A DNA stretch of 64,000 nt from Himantopus leucocephalus (Eukaryota > Chordata > Aves > Charadriiformes > Recurvirostridae): assembly GCA_003993805.1 (NCBI GenBank), contig RSEF01000005.1, forward strand, positions 17,896,132 to 17,960,131. The letters run 5' to 3'. The position numbers and the translations under genes were made by a program. Of the stretch, positions 1 to 14,000 are shown piece after piece. The notes under the pieces are model-generated. The model was given only the letters and a program-made list of their open reading frames with translations. It did not search any database and had not been told where the DNA came from. The first letter of the stretch is position 1, and the number at the start of each line of letters is the position of its first letter.

Positions 1-900
1 AGTTTGAAGGGTGGGAAGAGAAAGTGGTAAGACCCTTCTGTGAAACTTTGGAAGACTGTAAGCACGATGATTTTGGTGCCATGACATGGAATTTGTTCAA
101 GATACCTGCATGAAGACCCATGTAATACGTTTGTTATTATTTATAGACTTTTATTTAAAGAATTTTAGGTGGCTGAGTTCCAAGATTTCTGTTGTCCTTA
201 GAGCGTTCAGTCTGGCAGTCAGAAAGTACGTGGTGATGATTCATCAGGTGCAGTGAGCACGAATACATTTTTGACAGATGCAATTAAGCTGTGTCTTAGC
301 AACATTTTTCTTAGCTACAGGTCAGTGTACTCTCCATTTATTCAGGGCTTTCTCTTAAGTGACAAATGGTGCAAGACAGCTGTTTTAGAAATAGGACTTA
401 TTTCAGTGTCAGAGGTGAGAAAACACTTTTTGTTGTGTGTAATGGAAAAGCCAACACCGGGGTCCCCACAGAGGGAGCTTTAGAAAGCACTGCAGCTTTA
501 TACTACGTTGGAGAACTTTTTGTCTATGAAAGTAAGAGGTAGAGAGCACTCCTGTTTCTACTACAGACTCTGTGTATTGCAGCTGCCTAGCACCCTGCTA
601 GTATTCATGCAAATGCACGAGTCTGACTGTTCCACATTACCTGCAGGCACAGGGCCAATGTCATATGGCTCCTAACCTCTCTGGTCTGGGGCAGTATCTA
701 CTGTTTATTCTAGCAAGTGACCTGCTTTTACACCTGGCAGCTCCCAGCCCTGCCTTCTCTCCCATTGTCCTCCTGCTGCCATACCTGTTTTCTGGTTGCT
801 TGGTGAGCCACCACTCTTACACCAGAGTATCTTGGGGTTGAAGTCCTCAGTATAGCCCTGAAAGCCCCAGTCTAATTTGGAAATGTGGAGTGCTTTGCGC

Positions 901-916
901 TTTTTTTTTTTTTTTT
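901..916. repeat. Poly-T run, 16 bases
   Basis: Uninterrupted T homopolymer. No flanking retrogene or LINE sequence is recognisable, so it is recorded as a simple repeat only. Confidence 0.9.
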
Positions 917-1884
917 AATAGACCCATAGATACCAGACTTCCTCAGCATTTCTCAGGTCTGGTTGCCTTTCCTGCTTTGCACCCTGAACTGGAAAAAATG
1001 GTGGATTAGCCCAGTTCAGGGGCTGAGGTCTGCTTGAAACACTGGACTGGAAACATATAAAAAGGTATACACTAGATTCTCTTGTGAATCATGGCAGCAG
1101 TTCCCAGGCCTACAGGGAACCTTTTCTTTTTGGGGAAAAAAATAATCCTCCTTCCCTTAGTCCTTGAACTTTGGTAATAGAGGATAAAATAAAACAGGCA
1201 TTCTTACAGCATGTGATCCCTTTATCACGAGTTTATTTCCTGACAAGGAATAGGAAGGAGAAGATTCTTCTTGCTTAGTCTGTATGCAAGCTGCCTACTG
1301 AGAGTTGTGTAAAGCAGATGACTTTTTATCTCACAATGGCTTTCAAGCAGTCTTCTGTGCTCTTTTGTAACAGTCCTGCAGATGAGTATTGGCAACGAAC
1401 AGATGAATGCATGTCCTCTCTGAGCCTCTGTGTCTCAATAGACATGTTCAGGGGTTAGCAATTGATAGATTGTCTCTAGTAGTTGTATTTGCAGCCATCT
1501 AAAGACACAAAACATGATTTGGTGTTGACAATTGGAGTTATTTAAAATAACGTTTAAAACGTCAAGCCTGTGGGAACTGTGTTGATTAAGAGAGAAGAAT
1601 GCCAGATGTTTCAGGTACAGTAGATGTTGAGAGGGATTAATTAATAGTTTGTATAAATATGTATTTTCTATGACTAAAACTCATATACTGAGAAAAAGTG
1701 GTTAGTTCCATGTACTAAGGGTTAGTGAGGAAAAGTTGTTGAAAAAGTGATTAATGAGTTTTCACTGCACTAAGTTTAGGAATCACAAAAACACCATGAT
1801 AAGCACAGTGAATTCCAGCTTTCAAGGTCTCATGTTAGATTATTCCCACAATACCTTTCCTGTTCTCTTTAGGTATTTATCTAA

Positions 1885-1920
1885 GAATATATATGTATTT
1901 ATATATGTATATATAAAAAA
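1885..1920. repeat. AT-rich TA/TATG low-complexity tract
   Basis: Interrupted TA dinucleotide tract with TATG variants, running into a short A run. Likely a decayed microsatellite. Confidence 0.75.
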
Positions 1921-4810
1921 TAAAATAGAGCATCCTCATAGATGTGGATTTGTAGAATAACAAAACAGTATGAAAGGACTCGAAACCCACATTTGTATGT
2001 GTTTCAGGGATGTTTACTTTGGACTGGCTCTAGCTGTAGCTTTGCTGACTGCCAACATGTTGTGCTATCTTGCACTGTCTCCTGAGATCACTTGTCAATC
2101 TGCGTGGCTATAATCTGTGTCTGAATGGGAGCAGGGACTGTGTAGGTGTGGTGTTTTCAGACAGGCAGCTTGTGATAAAACTGCCATGTTTCTCTATGGG
2201 CATTTATACAATGTGTATCTGGACAAAACGACAGTTGCTGAGATGCTCGTTACTAGCTACAGTCCTAATTGCTCTACAGCTGATGCAAACAGTCATCTCT
2301 GAGACAGGCTAATTGCAATGTAACACAAAACTTTAAATTTAGTTGACTAACTTTACTGTTTGTTTGGGTTTTTATTTAAATTCTTCTTCTTGAATGTGAA
2401 GCACTCTCATTTCACAGTTGCCGGCTCTGTTTATTTTGTTAAATGTGGTATTTCCCCTTGGAGCTTTCATGGGCTGCTCCATTCAAGGAAACTGCACACT
2501 CTGTCTTCTAGCCTTGGATGCTACTCTTCAGTATGAAGTGTCTTTGTAGTGTTGTCTGTGTGAGTTCAGTTATACCATTAGTTAAAAAAAAATAAAAATC
2601 ACCTTTTAATTATGGATTTCTGGAATTTCTCCTTAATTATCTTTGGAAACTGGCCCACCTTTCTTTTTCTTGATCCTCACTTAAAATCGGTTGATGCACA
2701 GGGATGTGGAAATAGCCATGTGGAGGGTGGAAGGCCAGTTTCTTCTGGCATTTGGAAATCTATTAAGGCTTCTGCTTCCTACTGACTTGGAGAAAAACCT
2801 AAAAATATTGAAAGACTCCACAAAGGAAAACTCCATAGCCTCACATGTGTGTATAGGGAGATATTTGACTTACAGTCTGTAATTTTTTTGTTTCAAATTT
2901 CAAAACTGAAGTACTTCATTTAGATTCTGACATCTGAAGTGTAAATGTAATATGCAGAAAAAAAGTATGGAATTTAAAATAAGGGAAAGGAATTTAAAAA
3001 TGAAAAGAGAGGAAAATCCTCTTTCTTCTGGAAATGTTGTGGGGTGCAATGACTTGCATCCTGTATTTTTATTTTTTTAATGTTGTCAACATTGCTTTGA
3101 TTTCATTAAACACTAAGATTTCAGCAGAAATGTTTGTTCTGATGAGTTGTGGATCTTTTGAAATGCTGTGTTTTTTCTGTTGTTGCTGTTGCTACCACTG
3201 TGGTGCACAGAGGCAGAATTTAGATTAGATTTCCACAGGGCTAATTGGAATCCTTACAATGAAGAGGATCCCAATAAGGTTAGTGTATTTCAACACAGAG
3301 AAACTAATCCTGACCCTGTTGATGTCATTGACAAAACCACAGTGAACTTTGCCCAGATGAAGATTTCATTTGAATGATTCAAGGTTTTGCTTTCTCTGCT
3401 AAGATGAAGCCCTTTGTTTTTGAGGCACTTGATGAAGTGATTTTACCTGAGTTTGTTTAGGCTTTGCTTTAAATGCCAGTTTCTTGCTTCTGTTACATTT
3501 CTTTTGTCTCTTTCCCATTCTGTTGGGCTTTGTTCCTTCACTATGGAGTCCAAATGCAATGCATGTGAGTTGAGAGGAGGCAGGAATGACGTCTGGTTTA
3601 GAAATAAGTGAAAATGAACCACCCACTCAAGTCCACCAATTTCATTCACTTCCTTAGCATCATGGCAGAGTTAAGAGCCTGAAGCCTCTTCAAAGATGCT
3701 CTTCTCTACAATGGCAGTTTTCAGCCCCGCTAGACTATACTTAAAATAAATTAAAAATCTCTAGGTATTATTTCTGTGTAGTCAAACACTCTGGAGCGTT
3801 CCAGGAGGAGTCCCTTTCACACAAGGTTAACTGTTTCAATGCCTTTAGTGCCTAAATGCTAATAAATAAATTAATAAATAATTCTATTGTTTCTTATAGT
3901 TCGTGTTAGTTTTGGACTGAAGTAATTTTAGCCTTGTGGCTGAGGCTGTCTGGAAGAGAGGAGGCATTCTTCTGTCCCAGAGTTCATTTTTCACATGGAT
4001 TTTGCCAGTATAGGGGAGCTCTTTATGTTTGAGTTCTTTTTCCTTTTCCAGGGTGTTCATTGTGTTCAAGTAAAGGACAGAATTAAAGCACAATTTTATT
4101 AAGGCCGAACCATGAGTTCTGCAACCAAAACTGTGGCACAAAGCTAAGCTGATGCTGGCTGTAGTAGTGCAGGATTTGGAGGTCACATCATGGTATTGGT
4201 GTGGCTGTGTCTTTACTGAAATGGATTAATGTGTCCCGCAAAAAGGTGGTGATTTCCTAAGACTGTCTATTTGTGTACATCACAGATCTATGGACAAGGG
4301 TCTTTGCTAGGTGAGCATGCCCGCACTCCTGTGTGGCACAGGGATCTCTTGCATAGCCTGTGGAAGTTTCTCTGGCCACAGTATTATATACTGGAGAGGA
4401 TTCATGACCCTTGTAACTTTTTGCAGCGGTTTCTCTTGTAAGTGTATGTATTCTGTGCTGGCAACAATGTTACACTTATCATAAACACATATACCAGGCA
4501 GTTGTTGTTGCCTGTTACACAGTCATGCAGAGTTATGATTTTTGAGTAAATACTCATGATTTCTAATTTCTAACTCTGCTCTGTGAAGAGTCTGCTTATA
4601 ATAAATGACTTCATTGTGTTTCTTCAGACTTGCTTAGAAAACTTCTGTTAGAAGTATATTGCTAAATAGCCTTCAGCAAGTTACATGCAGTTGCTGGCTC
4701 TTATTACCAGAGGCGTAGTTTTCTAGGAACAGTTAGAAGATGCCTGATTATACCAATGTCTTGCATATTACCCATGCTTGCTCTCTGCAAATACCAGTTT
4801 CCTCTTGAAA

Positions 4811-4834
4811 AGTGCCATACCATTTCATGGCACT
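4811..4834. other. Small perfect inverted repeat (8-bp arms)
   Basis: AGTGCCAT at 4811-4818 is followed after an 8-base spacer by its exact reverse complement ATGGCACT at 4827-4834. The arms are too short for a typical pre-miRNA, and pairing does not obviously extend outward. Probably chance. Confidence 0.4.
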
Positions 4835-6313
4835 CATACACGGTATTAATGGGAGTGTAGGCGAGGCTGTCTTTATGCAATGCTTATAATTAACGTTAAG
4901 ATGTTTGGGCAAACACCTGGACTATGCAAATACACTGCAAACTATAATTATGCACCTACGTAGTTGTGAGAACTGGGTGATTCTACTGTCACTTTGACTT
5001 AAAGGCATTGTCACGCTTGTCATGACATGGCCTGCTGGCCTTATTCCTGGTCACAATCTCATTGTACTGTGCCACCTACAAGTGCACTGTAAGTGATGTT
5101 GAAGAATTTAGCATCTAGATGGGCAAGACATAAAGGAAATATCATTATACTCCTTTGAGAAATAGGACTCTCTAAATGGTAGGCTCAGGTCAGGTCTATG
5201 GGAAAGTGGCAACTAGACCCAGCTCTAAGTCTTAGGTCAAGGGCTGATGGTCAAGGCTGCCCATCCTTTGCACAGTGCTCTTGGCTGTTCTGAGATAGGC
5301 ATTTCCCCAATGTGTTGTTTCAGTGGTTATTTGCTTTTTCATCTTGTTACATAGCTTCAAAAAGTACTCAGCCAGATGGGTTGTTTGATTTGCTGGAAGT
5401 TTCGCTCTTTTATGTTTAGTTAAATCAATATATGTCAATTTTTCATCTGTGTAGCAGAGTTAAAACTTTGCTATTTAAGAGGTTCATTTCATTTTTGCTA
5501 TGTCAGGAAGAGAGTTAATATGGTTTAAAGATGAAAATAAGTATTTCAGATCCAGTCTTTCCTTCCTTCCTCTCTCCCAGTACTAAATGTATACTTTGTG
5601 TCTGAGGTTTTTTCTCACACCTAACTATTTATGATTTAAGTAACACACATTTTAAATGCATTACCCCTTTTGGATTGCAAAGGTAACGCTTGCTTATTCC
5701 AACTTTTCTTTGACCTTGTTTCACAAGTGCAAGAAGTGATGTTGCTCTTTGGAGGCAGCTCATTCATAGCACTTCTTAATTATCAGGAGAGTCTGTTAAG
5801 TATGATGTTGGGTGACTTGGGATCAGGAGTCAGGCTGTAGGTCCCAAAGGGAGAAAACATAATTTTGTGGTTAAGATCAAAGGCTGCAGATCTTGCATTC
5901 GGTCCCTCTCTTTGCACATCCTTCAGTATCCCAAAGTCATTAAGTGAGGGAGCTTAAATTTTCCTGTCTAGCCTAGGTGTTGTAAGAATAAATTAGTTGT
6001 TGTAGATGAGTCACTCGAATGCTCTGGGACTATGGGTTATTAAAAAACCTAATTTTATCACTGAGGCCAGACTTTTCTAAAGGGCTCAGCCTGGCTTTTA
6101 AGCTCATGCCAGTAGTTGTCTTACCACTGTCATTTAGGATTTGTATCACAGTTGTGCCTAGAAGCACACATGGACATTAATAATGTATTACAAAGCCTTA
6201 TTATCAAGGAGTCCTTGCCCTAAAGAACTTGCAGTCAAGTCAGAGGCAATAAATGGATATGAAGAAGACAAGAGAATAGGGAAAACATGGCAATGGAGTA
6301 CACTATATATAAA

Positions 6314-6327
6314 TCTCTCTCTCTCTC
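6314..6327. repeat. (TC)7 microsatellite
   Basis: Seven TC units flanked on both sides by short TA-rich sequence. A simple sequence repeat. Confidence 0.85.
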
Positions 6328-9142
6328 GATATATAGCTGCCCAACCACTCACAGGTTGCTGTTTGTGGTTACTTTTTGGCCTTTGTACCTGATGAGGTCT
6401 CTGATGCCAGAAGGAGGCCATGAGGATTTTTAACAGGTATTCATGCGCATAGACACTGCCAGGGGAGAGAAGAGGACAAAACTGGTTCCTGAAAAACTTT
6501 GCAGATGAATGATAGAGACCGATTTTGATATAGTGGAGCTGGGAGGTCAGTGTGTGATAGAGGGTGAGTGTGGTGAGAAGCCAGGAAGGATCCTCAGTGT
6601 TTAAACAAGTAACTGAGAACAGGTGGACAGAATCATAGGAGTTATTGTGATTGTAGCTTTAAGTTAGGGAGGAATCTCTACAGCAGCATTTTAAACAAAT
6701 GTAGCACATTTAAAATGTACACATCAAGTAGCACAAGACTGCCTTTATCAGGAGAGGAGAGGAAGAGGTTTCAATAGCATATTTCCTAGCAAGATCGTTG
6801 CCAGATTAGTATGCAGAGACCAGTCTGTCTGTGCACTGCAAGGTGTATTTCAGCCCTAAATTGAATTATTTTAGCTGTCAGAAAATGCTTGATAATATAG
6901 TGATCTGTGCTTGGGAGATCAGCTCTTTATATTAGTGTTGTATTGCATTCAGTGTTGAGGCTAGACAGAACCACTCATTTTTACCTCATGGTCCCATGTG
7001 AACTCACTTAACTTAGTCATGAGTGGGCAATTAAATAAGAAGAGAGACCTTGTCAGCTCCAGGCATTAATATAAATCCTGGTGCTTGTAATACATTTACA
7101 TCGCTCCCCCAGGTCTATCTGGACTTATAATTGTCTCTCTCATTCACAGATCTTCTGGGATATTGACTGATCACTTTTGCTTTGTAGTTCTCCGAATCAG
7201 AATTTGGCCCAGGAGATAATCAGCAGTAAGTTTTTCTGACAGGCACTCAGTAAGCATAGGCATTTGCCCACGTTAGTGTGCATAGGCATTGCCTCAAGTA
7301 ACACTAAACACTCTGCTGGGGAACCAGGGGCTCGTGCTTAGCAGGCAGCAGATTTTGTGCTCAAATTTCTCTTGTTCAGGTGCATTTTACCTTTAAATGG
7401 CTTAGAGTTATCAGTTCCCAATGGCTGATACAAGGCCTTCATGAACAGATTTGGTGATCTTTTTATTTAGAAAGAGCATGTGTCTGCATCATAGGGCCCT
7501 GAATAAATGCATGAGCGGTCAATGTGTTTGTTTCTTACAGGGATTTCAGTAAGAGGCTCTTCCTAACTTCTTTAATCACCTGGAAGTGTGTTAAGGATAT
7601 AACTAGTAGTATTGTGGTCCTAAGCAGGCATGATCCACTAGTTAAGATGGCTCATGTTATGCATAAGCCTTTACTGATGATCTTGTGGAAGGTTCATGGG
7701 CTGAATGGAGCTTGGAGTTTGATTTACGCTGGAGAAACATCTTACAGAACGAAAGACAAGATGCAGACATGCTGGGACAGAATGGCAAAGAGATGCTGTT
7801 TGTGCTCTGTTTTTCTGGACAACCAGCAGTTTTCTGTATTCAAGTTGGTGAGTTACTGCCTCAACACCACCAAAACATTTATACAAAATCACACAGAAGC
7901 AGGGAAGGATGCATGGCTGGAGTCTGGTATGTGTAGTTTTGTTGGGTTTTTTTTGTTTGTTTGGTTGGTTTTTTCCCTCCTGGTACCTTAGAAAATGCTT
8001 TTTTGGTCTCAAAGTTAGGCAGAACTTTTCCATTCATTTCTGTTTCAGCACTCTCATATTACTACAAATACATAAATAAATGCCAGGGCATAAGTTTATA
8101 AGTAGTCTGTACTGGGAGGTGGAGACTTGACCCTTCATTCTTCCAAGTAGATACACATTTTAGTGGCTTTTATGAGGAAGATTGCCCAACTGCTGCAGAG
8201 CCTTAAAGCAAATGTAATTTCTGGGACTTCTTTCCTTCTTCCCTTCCCTCCATAGAAAGCATCAAGGTAGTGTCCACCAGAAGAGATGATAATGGTGCTA
8301 GGTACTTGCATTTCTAGTGTAGATGTGTTCTGAAATCCAAAATAAGCTTAAGAGATAATGTTAGCAGAATCAAATATTGTCAGAGGCTGATGTCTCTGTA
8401 GCTATATAAAGGGCATTCATACTGTCAGTGTTTATTTTGACAGCAAGAGAGATGGATGCTGTGACAAAGCTTTGCTAAGGTGACTCTTTCTATTATACAA
8501 AATGACTGGCATGTGTTTCTTCACTTCAGCTGATGAATGTTGGTGCAGAGACAGAAGCTGCCCCACTCTGTATCTTCATTGATCTTCTGTTTTCAGATGT
8601 GTTTTGAGAACGAAGTCATGGCAGGCTACAGCCATTTACAGACCAGCTGATCAGCAGGGACAGTATGGGACTGGATGGATGACGGCAGCTAGGTCTGGGT
8701 GGCCAGTGTTTTTCAAATGTAGCTTTCAGCACTATGTGGCCAGGCATTTTCTTCAAGTGGCTGGCCCAGCTGTTCTGTATCACTGTGGGCTCAATTTTGT
8801 CCTCATGTGCATGTGAACTGTTCACAGTGAAGATGTGTATGTATGACTGCGAAGGCAGAATTTAGTTCAGTGTTGTGCTAAAGCTGAATGGCAGCAGTTG
8901 GTGAGAGAGTCAAATGGCTTCAGTTGTTTTCTATTTTATTACCTAAACCACTGTGGGCTTGCTATGCTACTTGCTGTCTTTCCCTCACCACCTTCCCCTT
9001 CTGTTCATTCCAGGTGGGTGCTAATACAAGCGCCACACAATCTGTTAGAGCTTTGGGGTAACTCAGAGAGAGAGAAACTGCAATGTTAATTCAAGACACA
9101 GCATCAAAAGCTGGAAGCATTCCCAATTGATGAAAGATTTAA

Positions 9143-9172
9143 GTGTGTGTGTTTGTGTGTATATGTATGTAG
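9143..9172. repeat. GT-rich microsatellite, interrupted
   Basis: Interrupted GT/TG dinucleotide tract passing into TATG-type units. A decayed simple repeat. Confidence 0.75.
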
Positions 9173-10419
9173 CCTAACTGGTTAATATTTGGGGTTTTTT
9201 AATTCAATTTGGATGAGGAACACAAAACATCTTCTGTTTCTGCTACTGCAGAGACAATATTTACAGCTGAAACTTTTATGGTGACAGTCCCTCAGTAGCA
9301 TATGTTTCAGAGTATTGCTGTGCTGCTGACTATGACCTTTCAAGTCTTTGTGGTAACAACCACAGTAATATTTTTGCTTCCTTTACTTAGGTCCATTGTG
9401 CTTGATGTCAGCTACAACCTTGTCAGCAGGTCAAAAGTACTTTGCCTTTCTTGTACTTTTGCATGGTGCTAATTGTCTGCCATTAGTAAATGGATACAAA
9501 TTAATTAAGCCTTTGCTCCTTTCTTGCTCACGTTTTATTTTGTCATTTCCTAAAGGAAAGTTTATGCTGAATAATCAGGCTCAGAGCTGCTTTTCAAGCA
9601 CTGTTTTGTTACTGAGCAATTCTGAATCCCACACAAGAAGTTTGCAGACCAGATGCCACAGTGGGAGTTCAGAGGGAAGGCCTGCTGACCCAGAGCTCCT
9701 TGCTCCATTTCTGGACATGAGGTTGTGAGGTTGTAGCCAGCGCTCTCTCTTTGGAGAGGGAAATTTCAATACTCACACTGCAGGTGTGACTCTGTATGAG
9801 AGACTGATCTTCAAGACTGTGTTTGTTTTCTTATGCAATTGCTTAGCCCAGGCTCCCCAGGACTCATCCTTTCTCCTCAGGTAAGCTTCAGTATGATCCA
9901 TACTCATGGGTCTGGTTTCCCCTCATGAGCAGTCCCGTTAATGCCATAGAGGATCTTGGCATTAAGCAAGCACATGAATGCATGGAGGGCAGGGACTTGC
10001 TGTGTTGAAGCTCCAGTGTTAACGTGCCTCACCTTTTCGTAAGGGATGATCTCCAGTGAAGGTGCTATCATGTTGATGCTGAGTAAATGGGATTTTTGTG
10101 CCTGACCTATTGTTGTCCCTTATTTCAACAGAGCTGCAAATAAGTGATGTAAGTTATAGCTAAAATCTGCAGGGAATATTAAGTGTAATTAATTAATGTG
10201 TAATGCAATTTGAAGAGTTAAAGATACTTTGCTGCCTTCATATTCCTTCTGAAGATTTACAGCAAAAGAGGCTTGGTTACCTGCTGTCCTCCGAATATTG
10301 GGCTTTGAATATTCATCCAGCCAGTCTTCCTGATTGACTGACAATCCCAGGTGGCTGCATATACACTGACACCAATTCCTGCAGCAGGTTTCCTAAAGGC
10401 TGATGCTGCCTGCCTTTAC

Positions 10420-10602
10420 CTGTAGGTATGTAGCCACTCGTCTTCTGGTGGAGATGGAGGCCCACATGAGTGACTTCCCATCAGCAAAAGTGTAAGACAC
10501 AAATTCTGTCATTTCTTCACCTTTATATAACTCAATGCTCTTTTTGAGATGCTTTGCCAGCAGGTTGCACGTGAGTTTGTTGACAGCAGAGAAGCAATAA
10601 GA
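10420..10602 (-). other. Weak candidate coding exon (unrecognised)
   Basis: The minus strand holds an open frame of 61 codons that ends exactly at a good donor match, CAG|gtaaag (GT at 10419-10418). The frame could start after an AG at 10604-10603, giving 183 bp, phase 0 at both ends. The peptide has a balanced composition, with stretches such as NKLTCNLLAKHLKKSIELYK and SYTFADGKSLMWAS. Against it, the sequence before the AG is a poor polypyrimidine tract, a stop lies just upstream of the in-frame ATG (10614), no partner exon was found nearby, and I recognise no family. It may well be chance. Confidence 0.15.
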
Positions 10603-10639
10603 CTTGGGAGGCATTCACTTATGCATGTGCCTGTTTTCC

Positions 10640-11040
10640 CAAGAGCGACCTCTTTTGGCTCTCTTTCTAGATTATTCTTGTTCCAAGCCTGTCTTTTGCC
10701 AGTGTGGCCTTGCAGCCAGTGTCAGGCCCCTTCCCTACAGTTCTGCTTCAGTCCCTGTGCCCTTGATCACTTCACAACTTTTGTGTTCCTTCATCCTACA
10801 GTTTCTCTACTGACCCCATCAAATACAGTATTTTCTTATCAGTTTCCCTGCCTTTGCCCAGCCAGTTGCAATTTCCTGCTTCCCCATTTATTCTTAAATC
10901 TTAGTTTGGTTTTGCCCCAGTCCTCACTGCCCTGTGCAAGCTTTTAAAAATGCTTGTGTCTTCATTCACCTACCTGTCTCTGTCCATGGCTGGTGCTTGA
11001 CTTCTTTCCCTGGTTCAATGTCCTGCTTTCTCTGCCTTAG
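10640..11040. other. Pyrimidine-rich stretch on + strand
   Basis: About 400 bases with a strong C/T excess on the plus strand and several polypyrimidine-AG segments resembling splice acceptors. Reading frames across it are stop-poor because of the base bias. No protein similarity is recognised. It could be an old decayed repeat or simply compositionally skewed intron. Confidence 0.5.
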
Positions 11041-14000
11041 GGACAGCAGGGATAGCTCAGAGTACTCCCATATGCTTCTCTCACCTTTGCTATGTTGAGA
11101 CCCAGGTATGGCTCAACCTGGAGCTGCTGTTGCAGAGCATCCTGCCTCGTTCCCCAGCCTGGTGCAAGCTCACTGCAGCTGGACTCTTCGTAGGTGTGAG
11201 GTATTTTAAAACCTAATGAACATTTGCAGAGCTTGTGCAGACTGCAGCGCACAGTTGCAGGTGCAAAGCTCCAGTATAGCAGCTGGATTATTCCAGAGTG
11301 TGTAAATTAGTCATATTTGGGTGGTTTCTGTCTGCACACTGTTCCTTTTAAAAAGAAAAACAAGCTGAAATGCTACATATATGTAAGATGTCCGGCCGCC
11401 TTCTGAGGTAACGCAGCAATCTGGTGTGTGCGTTAGCACATTGTCTTGTTAACACTGAAGTTCTTTCTCTCCCCCTGCCATTTGAAGACAGAGGGCTTAT
11501 GATAGAGTAAAATGGTGCTTAAAATAATCTTTTCCTTCTTTGTTAAATAAGATGATTACGTGATAGCAATTCTTTGAACAAGAAGGAAGATAATGCAAGG
11601 CTGAGTAGTGAAATCAGCTGTTATTCGTGCAGTGGACAGAGCTTTGAGAACTATCCTAAAAGAAGGAAAAAGGTCAGAAATCAACAAGAAGGCTATTCCC
11701 AAGAAAAAAATAGGGGATTTTCCTCATCTGTGACAACAAAGAGGAGGGTTCTGTGACCACTCCTTAGCCCATACAAAGAAAGATGAAAGTTTAGAGATTC
11801 CAGGTTGAGATTTGATAATGGCTGATTTATGCCTTGGGGGTGACAGGTCAGATATCCAAGTTGCTGTTGGTATCCGTGGGCATGTATAAGTTAAGGAACT
11901 TGCTATCACACTTTGTTCTGGAGTGAGATGTAAATGACTGAGGAGAAATTTGTGATTGAAGGGCAACTGCAATTAATCTGCATCCTGTCTTAGTGGCTGT
12001 GCACTTCAGTCAGGAGTGCTATTGCCATGGGAAGTCCCCCGGAAGAGCATCATCAAACCTGGACAGGCATTTTAGGAATTAGAAGGTCTTCTGAGACAAA
12101 GTCAGTTTCTTGTTATTATAATCAAAAGTACTTTCCCCACTGTTTCCTCAGCTGAGTGAATCAACAGTGACCCTTGGTGGTTAGAAAGATTCAGCGTCTG
12201 CTGGTCTGTCATTCATAGCCTACTTCTATTCAACCTGTATATCTGTCTCCTGAGATCCTGAATAACGTGGGCATTGGCTAAAGCATTGAGCATGTTATTT
12301 CATAACTGATCAGACTGATGTTTTAAGACAAAAATCTCTTCTAGCCAGTCCAGTTTGAATGGAATCTTAGTTTTTAAACAGAGGATTTTGGCAGGACACT
12401 TAAATCTCACCCTTGAATTGGGTCATCACTTTGGCATACAAATTCCCTCACTGCTAATCTGACCATAGATCCATAGCATTGTCCCGTTTGAAGAAAAGCA
12501 TGGGCACTGGACCCCCATCCCTCACTCCTTCCTCCCTCCCTGGCCACTGGTAAGGAAAAAACACACAAAGAGTTTTGGAAAGAGATAATCTTTAAGGCCC
12601 ATTTGAATTCATGAAGAGACCAGCTCAGTGAAATTTAGCATCAGGCCACAACCTGTCATTGTCTGTGATTTTCTTTATAGACATCTGTCTGCTGCAACAG
12701 ACTTCCTCGCATCACCGTGTCTGGGTGTAACTATAAGGCAAAGACTCATAGTGAGCTGTTACTCTGATGGGTATAACTGATGATGATGCTATGTTTTTAC
12801 AGTTCAGCAATCATTTCTATTCGTTCTTGAACCTGAGCTGTGCTTCAAAACAGAATTTAAGTAGAGTCACCACCTGTTCATTTTTCAGCCAGACAATCTG
12901 CTTTTTTAATCTTTTAATAAAAAAAATCCTCTTCAGCAGAAGTCAATTTGTTTCCCTGGCTGGCATCTGATTCCTGGCTCATTTTCTAGCCAAGTGGCAT
13001 CTCCTCCTCCTCCTCTTTACATCTGCTTCTGGTTGCTCAGTGTAACACTTAGCACATGATGTGGCATCACTGGAAGCTGTGTTTAAACTATTTGAATCCA
13101 ACGGTAGTAGAGTGAGAGTGGGGATATAGACTCATGAGAAAATTGGATGCATAGGGAGAAAGCATTTCTATGAAATTTTCCACTTGTTCCTGCTCTAAGT
13201 TGTTAATTACTGTATATAATACATCTGTATGTTGCTAGAGATAATACTAAATGTATATATAAAAAGCACAGACATAGTGAATGTGTATAATAGTGATTTC
13301 TACAGCCGTGATTTCTGGTACACTTAAAAGGAGCTATGAAGGGGACTTGAAGTTCCTTGGTGGTGTTCTAGGACAAGCGTTTGCTGTTCTTGCTATTATT
13401 TGAGGATACAGTTTCAATATGTGATCCCTCACATGTACCTATGTTTACATTGTTGGGCAACTTGACAAGAAAACTCTTTGAGACCTTTTCAACCCTCACC
13501 TTCAGCAATGCTCTGGGTGTGCACACACATATGTCAACTATATATTGAAAAACTGTGGAGAGGTTTGAATAAAAATCTATGTTTTCTCCTGACTTTCTTC
13601 AATGCTACTGCTAGCTGATTTTGGATGTAATACAACTTAGGCAATCATGGAGTTGGACTGCATGTATTCACTCTTACTAAACTGTGTTTAAAAGAGGGCT
13701 GTGAGGCAGGTGAACAGTTAAAAAACCCTGTCTTTCAGACTGGCAGCCATGTGAGTGCTTTGGGAAAGTTCCCAAAGAGGCTTGAAGAACAAGGGCCTTA
13801 TTGCTTTATGATTTGTTGATAGTTTTCATTATTTCTTTTGCTACAGTTTTTTGCATTTCAATCTATACTCTCTCTGCTGGAGCTGGCTGCAGCAGTTGGA
13901 TCATGGGAGAAAATCAGGAGTTTGGGGACTTTGCTGTCTGAGATTTGTATTGCAAGCTGCTGTTTGTGTTGCTCCATAAAATACATGCTTATTTGCAGTG

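Larger units (their letters stand above)
1..10392. other. Non-coding AT-rich DNA, no recognised gene
   Basis: About 10 kb of single-copy-looking, AT-rich, CpG-poor sequence. Open frames are short, overlap on both strands and lack recognisable protein motifs. I see no CpG-island-like promoter, no tRNA or rRNA and no clear transposon. The only structures I can point to are simple repeats and a small hairpin, listed separately. Most likely intronic or intergenic vertebrate DNA; which of the two cannot be told from the sequence. Confidence 0.7.

Noticed and set aside
3168..3377. 69-codon frame with a leucine-rich start resembling a signal peptide
   Set aside because: The leucines come from a CTGTTGTTGCTG-type stretch. 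There is no gene context or conserved domain, and the frame is short.
4811..4834. Hairpin as a microRNA precursor
   Set aside because: Stem of only 8 bp with no extended pairing, well short of a pre-miRNA.
7524..7991. 155-codon plus-strand frame following a tttcttacag acceptor-like site
   Set aside because: The acceptor-like site is attractive, but the frame shows no domain, ends in a low-complexity G/T stretch and has no donor. Long frames on both strands overlap it.
12775..12850. Box C-like TGATGATGATG with a downstream CTGA, snoRNA-like
   Set aside because: No terminal stem or consistent box C'/D' is visible; such short words are frequent by chance.
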